Made by a program: the position numbers and the translations under genes. Positions 1-5,647 of a stretch of 15,772 nt of DNA are shown one piece after another; the stretch's first letter is position 1, and every line of letters starts with the position of its first letter. The DNA is taken from contig JAFGVZ010000183.1 in assembly GCA_016937725.1 (NCBI GenBank), positions 1 to 15,772 on the forward strand, given 5' to 3'. A model generated the notes under the pieces. It was not told the DNA's origin, ran no database searches, and saw only the letters and a program-made list of their open reading frames with translations. The DNA comes from Paracoccaceae bacterium (GTDB lineage Bacteria; Pseudomonadota; Alphaproteobacteria; Rhodobacterales; Rhodobacteraceae).

Positions 1-104
1 AGGCCCAGCTTTTTGTTGCGGCGCGCAACCGCCTTGAACTGCATTTCCGCGTCATGGGCATACTTGTTTTCGAATGCGCGTTCGCGATCATTGAAGGTGG
101 TCAT
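1..104 (-). CDS. DUF1476 family protein, F1-ATPase inhibitor zeta subunit (partial, N-terminus only)
   Basis: The 34 visible codons read leftward from an ATG at 104-102 and give a start of the form MTTFNDRERAFENKYAHDAE, followed by MQFKAVARRNKKLGL. This is the characteristic N-terminus of the alphaproteobacterial DUF1476 family. In Paracoccus denitrificans this protein is the zeta inhibitor of the F1Fo-ATP synthase, where the N-terminal segment blocks ATP hydrolysis (established for the family). The rest of the protein lies left of the window. A GAGGG ribosome binding site precedes the start. The gene is divergent from purC, an arrangement common in Rhodobacteraceae. The family call is secure; the inhibitory activity is inferred from the Paracoccus homologue. 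Confidence 0.88.
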   Translation of the reverse strand, partial: MTTFNDRERAFENKYAHDAEMQFKAVARRNKKLG

Positions 105-141
105 GGCGAGCCCTCGTCATTTGTATGGCGTTGATAACCAT

Positions 142-159
142 ATGCCCCCTAGGGCGCAT
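142..159. promoter_or_regulatory. Near-palindrome between divergent DUF1476 and purC genes
   Basis: An 18-bp near-perfect palindrome, ATGC-C-CCCTAGGG-C-GCAT with only one mismatched pair, lies in the 178-bp divergent intergenic region, 38 bp upstream of the DUF1476 start codon. It could be an operator for either gene, but no known regulator consensus is recognised. Confidence 0.3.
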
Positions 160-203
160 TGCTGCAAGGTCAAACAGGGCCAAACCATGTGAACGGCTTT
201 GCT

Positions 204-231
204 TGCGAGTGTGACCGGGCTGGAGTATAGC
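204..231 (+). promoter_or_regulatory. Candidate purC promoter
   Basis: A TTGCGA (204-209) and a TATAGC (226-231), separated by 16 bp, resemble sigma-70 -35 and -10 boxes and lie about 50 bp before the purC start. Each matches four of six consensus bases, so the call is tentative. Confidence 0.35.
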
Positions 232-282
232 CACGCCAGAATGTGCCGCATCTCGCGGTGCCTGATCTATTGGAGAATGCCG

Positions 283-1044
283 ATGGCACGCCGCAACAAA
301 GTTTATGAGGGCAAGGCCAAGATTCTCTACGAAGGCCCAGAGCCGGGCACGCTGGTGCAGTATTTCAAAGACGACGCCACCGCCTTCAACGCCGAAAAGC
401 GCGACGTGATCGAAGGCAAAGGCGTGTTGAACAACATGCTGTCGGAATTCTTCATGAACGGGCTGAACCAGATCGGTGTGCCCACGCATTTCATTCGTCG
501 TATCAACATGCGCGAGCAATTGATCCGCGCGGTCGAGATCATTCCGCTGGAAGTTGTGATCCGCAATATTGCTGCCGGGTCCATGTCCAAACGGTTGGGA
601 ATCGAAGAAGGCACCCGCCTGCCCCGCCCGATCATCGAGTTCTACTATAAAGACGACAAGCTGGGCGACCCATTGGTCAGCGAAGACCAGATCTTGGCCT
701 TTAACTGGGCCAGCCATCAGGATCTGGACGACATGGTCGCGCTTGCTGTGCGCGTGAATGATTTCCTGTCGGGCATCATGCTGGCCGTCGGCATCACGCT
801 GGTGGATTTCAAGATCGAGATCGGCCGCCAGTTCGAAGGCGACATGCAGCGCCTTGTCATCGCAGATGAAATCAGCCCCGATTCGTGCCGGTTGTGGGAT
901 ATCAAGACGGGTCAGAAGCTGGACAAGGACGTGTTCCGCCGTGACCTTGGCAGCCTGACCGACGCTTATTCCGAAGTGGCGCGCCGTCTTGGCGTGATGC
1001 CACGCAACGCAACACCTATGCCCAAACCCAAGTTGATGAATTAA
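283..1044 (+). CDS. purC: Phosphoribosylaminoimidazole-succinocarboxamide synthase (SAICAR synthetase)
   Basis: Catalyses ATP-dependent condensation of CAIR with aspartate to SAICAR, in cytosolic de novo purine synthesis. The 253-residue product is of normal family length and begins MARRNKVYEGKAKILYEG. The YEGKAK segment is the ATP-binding entry of the family. Family blocks are also seen at VVIRNIAAGS (middle) and DFKIEIGR and DEISPDSCRLWD (C-terminal half). The frame stays open upstream to a TTG at 199, but homologues start at the ATG at 283, which has a TGGAG ribosome binding site seven bases upstream. purS begins 15 bases after the stop, so the three pur genes are probably one operon. Recognition is by clear family motifs. 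Confidence 0.97.
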   Translation: MARRNKVYEGKAKILYEGPEPGTLVQYFKDDATAFNAEKRDVIEGKGVLNNMLSEFFMNGLNQIGVPTHFIRRINMREQLIRAVEIIPLEVVIRNIAAGSMSKRLGIEEGTRLPRPIIEFYYKDDKLGDPLVSEDQILAFNWASHQDLDDMVALAVRVNDFLSGIMLAVGITLVDFKIEIGRQFEGDMQRLVIADEISPDSCRLWDIKTGQKLDKDVFRRDLGSLTDAYSEVARRLGVMPRNATPMPKPKLMN

Positions 1045-1059
1045 AAGGTAGCCAGTTCC

Positions 1060-1305
1060 ATGAAAATGCGTGTGATCGTCACCCTCAAACCCGGCGTTTT
1101 GGACCCACAGGGCGAGGCCGTGCGCCACGCGCTTGGCTCGCTTGGCTTCGAGGGCGTGAACAAGGTTCGTCAGGGCAAGATGATCGAGCTGGACCTGGCT
1201 GAAACAGACCCGACCCGTGCCGAGGAACAAGCCCGCGCCATGTGTGAAAAGCTGCTGGCGAACACTGTGATCGAAAGCTACGTGCTGGAACCGCTGGAAG
1301 GGTAA
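1060..1305 (+). CDS. purS: Phosphoribosylformylglycinamidine synthase subunit PurS
   Basis: Small subunit of the three-part FGAM synthase (PurS-PurQ-PurL), which converts FGAR to FGAM using glutamine-derived ammonia. The 81-residue product begins MKMRVIVTLKPGVLDPQGEAV, the standard PurS start. PurS dimers bridge the glutaminase PurQ and the synthetase PurL. An AAGGTAG sequence lies upstream of the start. The stop is three bases before the purQ ATG, so translation is likely coupled. Presence of a separate PurS implies a small-type PurL elsewhere; purL is not in this window. Confidence 0.96.
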   Translation: MKMRVIVTLKPGVLDPQGEAVRHALGSLGFEGVNKVRQGKMIELDLAETDPTRAEEQARAMCEKLLANTVIESYVLEPLEG

Positions 1306-1308
1306 GCC

Positions 1309-1977
1309 ATGAAAGTCGCCGTCATTACCTTTCCGGGGTCGAATTGCGACCGTGACCTTGCCGTCGCCTTCGGTCAGGCCGGGGCAGAGGTTGTGCGCGT
1401 TTGGCACAAAGACACCGAACTGCCCGCGGGCACGGATGTTGTTGGCCTGCCCGGCGGGTTTTCCTATGGCGACTACCTGCGCTGTGGCGCGATTGCCGCG
1501 CGCTCGCCCATCGGCACAGCGATTGCCGCGCATGCGAAAGCGGGCGGCTATGTTCTGGGCATCTGCAACGGGTTTCAGGTGCTTTTGGAGATGGGGCTTC
1601 TGCCGGGTGCGTTGTTGCGCAATGCCGGGCTGAAATTCTTGTGCAAGCCGGTCACACTCAACGTGGCCAGCACCGATAGCGCATTCACCTCGGGTTATGC
1701 GGCGGGCGCGCAAATCCGCATTCCGATCGCGCATCATGACGGCAATTTCACCGCCGATGCCGACACGGTCGCGCGCTTGCAAGGCGACGGGCGCGTGGCC
1801 TTTACCTATGCGCAAAACCCCAACGGGTCGGATGGCGATATTGCCGGAATCCTGTCGGAGAACCGCCGCGTGCTGGGCATGATGCCCCATCCCGAACGCG
1901 CGATGGAAGCGGCCCATGGCAGCGCTGATGGCCGGGCATTATTTGCCAGCCTAATCGGCGCTTTCGTGCCCGGCTGA
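1309..1977 (+). CDS. purQ: Phosphoribosylformylglycinamidine synthase glutaminase subunit PurQ
   Basis: Class I (triad) glutamine amidotransferase subunit of FGAM synthase, supplying ammonia to PurL. The 222-residue product begins MKVAVITFPGSNCDRDLAVA. The nucleophile is Cys86 in LGICNGFQ, and the other triad members are His194 and Glu196 in MMPHPERAME. The GGFSYGDYLRCGAIAA block at about 49-64 is typical of the family. The length fits the stand-alone PurQ of alphaproteobacteria and Bacillus, not the fused enterobacterial PurL. It is the last gene of the pur cluster; the sensor kinase gene starts shortly after on the same strand. Confidence 0.96.
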   Translation: MKVAVITFPGSNCDRDLAVAFGQAGAEVVRVWHKDTELPAGTDVVGLPGGFSYGDYLRCGAIAARSPIGTAIAAHAKAGGYVLGICNGFQVLLEMGLLPGALLRNAGLKFLCKPVTLNVASTDSAFTSGYAAGAQIRIPIAHHDGNFTADADTVARLQGDGRVAFTYAQNPNGSDGDIAGILSENRRVLGMMPHPERAMEAAHGSADGRALFASLIGAFVPG

Positions 1978-2024
1978 AAACGCGTCGCTTGAGCGGCTTG
2001 GGCAATCGCAATATCGTTGCGCCC

Positions 2025-3788
2025 ATGATTAGCCCGCCCGATCTGGACAATCGCCGCGCCAGTATTCTTGGCATACCGCTTTGGGGGCGGGCGGCTGTGC
2101 TTGGGCTACTGGTGATCGCCGCTGTCAGCACTTGGTTCATGAATGGCTGGCTGTCACGCAACTTTACAGACACCACCCGTAACCGGGCCGAATTGCGTTT
2201 GGTGCTGTATTCCGGGAATATCCAGTCAGAATTGCAGCGCAACTCTGTCGTGCCACTGCTGCTGGCGCGCGACCCGGTCATTGCCACCGCGTTGCGTGAC
2301 ATGAGTTTCGCCACCATCTCGCAACGGCTGATCGACCTTCAGAACGAAATCGGCGCAGCGTCTATAGAATTGCTGGACCAGACTGGCCGCACCGTGGGCG
2401 CGACGGACCGCAACATTCTTGGCACGATGCGGGCCAATGACGCGGCCTTTGTCGATGCGCGCCGCACACCTGACACCGTGTTCCAGACGCGCGAGCTGGA
2501 TAGCGGCGGGTTCAGCTTTACGTTCTCGCGGGCAGTGCGCGAAGGGCGCGATGTTCTGGGGGTGGTTGTCGTCTCGGCTGACCTGTCCAAGTTCGAGCGT
2601 AGCTGGGCAGGTTTCGCCGATGCCGTGGCTCTTGTGGAATCCTCTGGCCGGATCGTGCTTGCCACCGAGCCGCGCTGGCGCGGCCGCACGCTGGAGGAAG
2701 CGCTGGCCATCCGCGACGCGCCATCGGCCATTGCGCGCGCGTTCCGGGCGACCACCGACTGGACCCAACCTGCGCCGGACGCGTTCTTGCGCGGAGAAGC
2801 CGTGCTGCGCTCGGAAGTGCGCGTGCCCTTTCGTGGTTGGCGCATTGTCAGCTTCACCCGCTACGATTCGGTGCGCGAGCAGGTGAACGCGGCCTTGGCG
2901 CTGGTCTTGACGGGCTTTGCGCTGCTCTTGGCGCTGACATTCTACATCCTGAGCCGCCGCGCCTATACCCAATCCGCCGCATTCCTGCGCGAATCGGAAG
3001 AGTTGCGCGCGCTCAACGCTCGGCTGCAACGCGAAATCGCGGCGCGGGTGCGGATGCAAAAGGACTTGGCCGTGGCCGAGCAAACGCTGGCGCAATCGTC
3101 CAAGCTGGCGTCCTTGGGGGAAATGTCGGCCTCTGTCAGCCATGAACTGAATCAGCCGCTGGCCGCTATGAAAACCTATTTGGCAGGTGCGCGATTGCTG
3201 CTGAAGCGCAAGCGCACCGAGGAAGCGCTGGCCTCTTTCCAGCGCATCGACGATCTGATCGACCGCATGGGCGCGATTGCGCGCACGCTGAAATCCTTCG
3301 CACGCAAGGGCGGCGAGGCCTTTGCGCCCATCGACCTGCGCACCTGCGTCGCCGATGCACTGACCATGACCGAACCGCTTTTGCGCGACAGCCGCGTGCT
3401 TTTGGTGCGCACCGTGCCGCCCGACCCGGTGATGATCATGGGCGACACGGTCCGGGTGGAGCAGGTCATTGTTAACCTTGTGCGCAACGCGGTCGATGCC
3501 ACGCGCGGCACGAATGCACCGCAAATTGACATCATCCTCAGCCAAGGTGAAACCGCGAAGCTTACGGTGCGCGACAATGGCGAAGGGATCGCTGACATCG
3601 ACAGCTTGTTCGAGCCGTTCTACACCACCAAGCCTGCCGGTCAGGGCGTGGGGCTTGGACTGGCCATTTCATCGGGCATCGTGCAAGATCATGGGGGGCG
3701 CTTGACCGCCATGAACCCCGGCGATGGCGGCGCCGTCTTCGAAGCCGAGTTTCCACGCTACATCGCGCCGCAGGACAAAGCATCATGA
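2025..3788 (+). CDS. DctB-type membrane sensor histidine kinase
   Basis: Probable sensor of C4-dicarboxylates or a related ligand; it should phosphorylate the response regulator encoded next. Residues here are numbered from a TTG at 1989, an alternative start that would add 12 residues. A first membrane segment at about 33-52 and a second at about 301-321 enclose a periplasmic domain of about 250 residues, of the double-PDC kind expected for DctB. A short coiled linker (about 335-370) follows, then the dimerisation/phosphoacceptor box SVSHELNQPLAA with His385, the N box VNLVRNAVDA (about 495-504), the G1 box DNGEGI (529-534), and FEPFYTTKPAGQGVGLGLAI. The ATG at 2025 is chosen because no ribosome binding site is visible at 1989; neither start is well supported. 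The ligand is not proven: no dicarboxylate transporter gene is in the window. Confidence 0.85.
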   Translation: MISPPDLDNRRASILGIPLWGRAAVLGLLVIAAVSTWFMNGWLSRNFTDTTRNRAELRLVLYSGNIQSELQRNSVVPLLLARDPVIATALRDMSFATISQRLIDLQNEIGAASIELLDQTGRTVGATDRNILGTMRANDAAFVDARRTPDTVFQTRELDSGGFSFTFSRAVREGRDVLGVVVVSADLSKFERSWAGFADAVALVESSGRIVLATEPRWRGRTLEEALAIRDAPSAIARAFRATTDWTQPAPDAFLRGEAVLRSEVRVPFRGWRIVSFTRYDSVREQVNAALALVLTGFALLLALTFYILSRRAYTQSAAFLRESEELRALNARLQREIAARVRMQKDLAVAEQTLAQSSKLASLGEMSASVSHELNQPLAAMKTYLAGARLLLKRKRTEEALASFQRIDDLIDRMGAIARTLKSFARKGGEAFAPIDLRTCVADALTMTEPLLRDSRVLLVRTVPPDPVMIMGDTVRVEQVIVNLVRNAVDATRGTNAPQIDIILSQGETAKLTVRDNGEGIADIDSLFEPFYTTKPAGQGVGLGLAISSGIVQDHGGRLTAMNPGDGGAVFEAEFPRYIAPQDKAS

Positions 3789-3873
3789 CCGTCACGCGAA
3801 TGTGGTGCAACTTGACTTGCCTCTGTCCCGGCTTCTTGGCCAATAGGCCGCTTGTATCAGAAGGATCGCGCCC

Positions 3874-5208
3874 ATGAGCAGCGCCATGCATGTCGCTATT
3901 GTCGATGACGAACAGGATATGCGCCAATCCATCAGCCAATGGCTGGCACTGTCGGGTTTCACGACCGAAACCTATAGCGACGGGCTGGAAGCCATTGCCG
4001 CGATTGGCAGCGATTTCCCCGGCGTTGTCATCACCGACATTCGTATGCCGGGGCTGGACGGGATGGGGTTGCTGAAACGGTTGAATGCGCTGGACAGCAC
4101 GATCCCGGTTATCCTGATCACCGGGCATGGCGATGTGCCGATGGCCGTGGAAGCCATGCGCCTTGGTGCGTTCGACTTTTTGGAAAAACCCTTCGATCCG
4201 GAAAAGATGATGGCCTTGGCCGAACGCGCCGCCAAAGCGCGTGCGCAAGCCATGGAAGCGCGCGCATTACGACATGAATTGGCCGATGGCGCGACCATGA
4301 TGCGCCGCCTGATCGGGGATTCGGGGGTCATGCAGCGTTTGCGTGAAGACATTCTGGATATCGGGCAAGCCGATGGGCATGTCCTGATCGATGGCGAAAC
4401 CGGCACCGGCAAGACGCTGGTGGCCCATGCCCTGCACGCGGTTGGCAGCCGGTCAGGGCGCAAGCTGGTCTCTGTAAATTGCGCGGGCATGGAGGATACC
4501 ACGCTTCTCGCGCAGCTTTTTGGCCCCGCCCCCGCCGACAGCGCCGAACGCCCGCTGACCGACCAAGCCCGCGGCGGCACACTGGTGTTGGAAGATGTCG
4601 AAGCCTTGTCAGAAGCTGTGCAAGCGCGCCTGCTGGCATTTATAAACGCACAAGGCACCCCGCCAGAGACGCGGATCATCGCGGTCTGTAACGCGCATAA
4701 GCAGGACCAAACGCTAGAAGATGCGCTGCGCCCTGACCTGTTTTTCCGCCTTGGCGCACATCAGATCGTGCTTCCACCGCTGCGCGCACGTGGCGAAGAT
4801 ATCTTGGCGATCTTCAACGACTACCTGTCGCAATTCGCGGAAGATTACGGTTGCGCGGTGCCCGAAGTCACCATGCCGGAAGCTGCGCAATTGCTGCAAG
4901 CGCCTTGGCCCGGAAATGTGCGCCAGCTTCTCACGATAGCCGAGCGCTGCGTGCTGCAAAGTCGCCGCGAGGATGGCGCACTGATGTCGCTTATCATGGC
5001 CGATAACGAGGCTGCGGGCGAGGCGATGACCACCGAAGGCAAGCCCTTGAAAGAGCATGTCGAAGCCTTTGAACGCATCTTGATCGACAACACCATGCGG
5101 CGCCACAAAGGTTCCATCACCGCCGTGATGGAAGAACTGCGCTTGCCACGCCGCACCCTGAACGAAAAGATGGCAAAATACGGTTTGGTCAGGTCTGATT
5201 ACGTTTGA
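3874..5208 (+). CDS. DctD-type response regulator lacking the sigma-54 contact loop
   Basis: Partner regulator of the preceding kinase, 444 residues. The receiver domain (about 5-120) has acidic residues Asp11 and Asp12, phosphoacceptor Asp55 in ITDIRMPG, Thr83 and Lys105. An AAA+ domain (about 145-365) keeps Walker A GETGTGKT (174-181), an arginine-finger region LRPDLFFRL (285-293) and sensor II PWPGNVR (344-350). A Fis-type helix-turn-helix follows at about 412-438. Where sigma-54 activators carry GAFTGA after LFG (215-217), this protein has PAPADSAERPLTDQAR and no such loop. Walker B reads LVLED instead of LFLDE, and Walker A has GKT where the family has GKE. The Rhodobacter capsulatus NtrC also lacks GAFTGA and works with sigma-70 RNA polymerase (established), so a sigma-54-independent mode is inferred. 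An AAGGA ribosome binding site precedes the ATG. The gap to the kinase gene is 85 bp. Confidence 0.85.
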   Translation: MSSAMHVAIVDDEQDMRQSISQWLALSGFTTETYSDGLEAIAAIGSDFPGVVITDIRMPGLDGMGLLKRLNALDSTIPVILITGHGDVPMAVEAMRLGAFDFLEKPFDPEKMMALAERAAKARAQAMEARALRHELADGATMMRRLIGDSGVMQRLREDILDIGQADGHVLIDGETGTGKTLVAHALHAVGSRSGRKLVSVNCAGMEDTTLLAQLFGPAPADSAERPLTDQARGGTLVLEDVEALSEAVQARLLAFINAQGTPPETRIIAVCNAHKQDQTLEDALRPDLFFRLGAHQIVLPPLRARGEDILAIFNDYLSQFAEDYGCAVPEVTMPEAAQLLQAPWPGNVRQLLTIAERCVLQSRREDGALMSLIMADNEAAGEAMTTEGKPLKEHVEAFERILIDNTMRRHKGSITAVMEELRLPRRTLNEKMAKYGLVRSDYV

Positions 5209-5213
5209 AACTC

Positions 5214-5243
5214 TGCCAATTTTCGTAAACGCTGCAATTGGCA
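5214..5243 (+). terminator. Inverted repeat after dctD-like gene, possible terminator
   Basis: A perfect 8-bp inverted repeat (TGCCAATT at 5214-5221, AATTGGCA at 5236-5243, 14-nt loop) starts five bases after the regulator stop codon and is followed by the T-rich TTGTATTTT. The stem is AT-rich and modest, so it may be a weak terminator or a protein site. Confidence 0.4.
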
Positions 5244-5647
5244 TTGTATTTTCCGTCAGATCACAGATATGCTGCAAGTGTTAAGGTCTGCACTTGACTG
5301 CAAACCCAGACAGATTTCGCTGCCTTGGCGAATGGGCTGGCATGATCGCCGCCTCGCCTTGGCAGATGGATAGGCCGCAAGGCTTGAACAGCCCGCACCA
5401 TTTTCACGAATGGTCGGGCTTGAACTGAACAGCCACCCATGTGTGGCACTTTTGGAACCGCGATGAACGGACCTAGGCGCAGTTTGTATCTATCCCGCAG
5501 CAGGATCCCTGCCGCGATGCTGATAGACAAAGGCGCTGAAATGGTCTTGCAAAACGCTCAGACAAGCCATCCGACCATGTCAAACGCTCCGCCAGGCCAA
5601 GCGCCTGTCCGGCCTGTTTTGCGTGGGCGCGGATGCAACGGAACTTC
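5244..5647 (+). other. Gene-free, structured region upstream of rne (probable long 5' UTR)
   Basis: About 400 bases with no convincing gene but several inverted repeats that would fold in a transcript leading into rne. One is CTGCC-TT-GGCGA (5320-5331) with TCGCC-TT-GGCAG (5354-5365), two 5-bp helices flanking a TT/TT internal loop. Another is the 12-bp hairpin at 5390-5420. A third is GCCAC (5432-5436) with GTGGC (5443-5447). The last is GCGCC (5601-5605) with GGCGC (5626-5630), just before the ribosome binding region. A possible promoter is TTGTAT (5244-5249) with TATGCT (5268-5273), spacer 18 bp, poorly supported. RNase E is known to control its own mRNA through the 5' UTR in enterobacteria; whether this leader does so is inference. 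Confidence 0.45.
5390..5420 (+). promoter_or_regulatory. Strong hairpin in the rne leader
   Basis: AGCCCG (5390-5395) pairs with CGGGCT (5415-5420) and ACCATT (5397-5402) with AATGGT (5409-5414). This gives a 12-bp stem with one bulged C (5396) and a six-base loop TTCACG. No T-run follows, so it is not a simple terminator and reads as a leader RNA element. Confidence 0.5.

Noticed and set aside
88..1917. A 609-codon open frame on the minus strand across purC, purS and purQ
   Set aside because: It is antisense to three clearly recognised genes and its His/Gln/Arg-rich composition is that of a GC-rich shadow frame; no family resemblance is seen.
2226..3545. A 439-codon open frame on the minus strand over the sensor kinase gene
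   Set aside because: Shadow of a gene with full kinase motifs on the plus strand.
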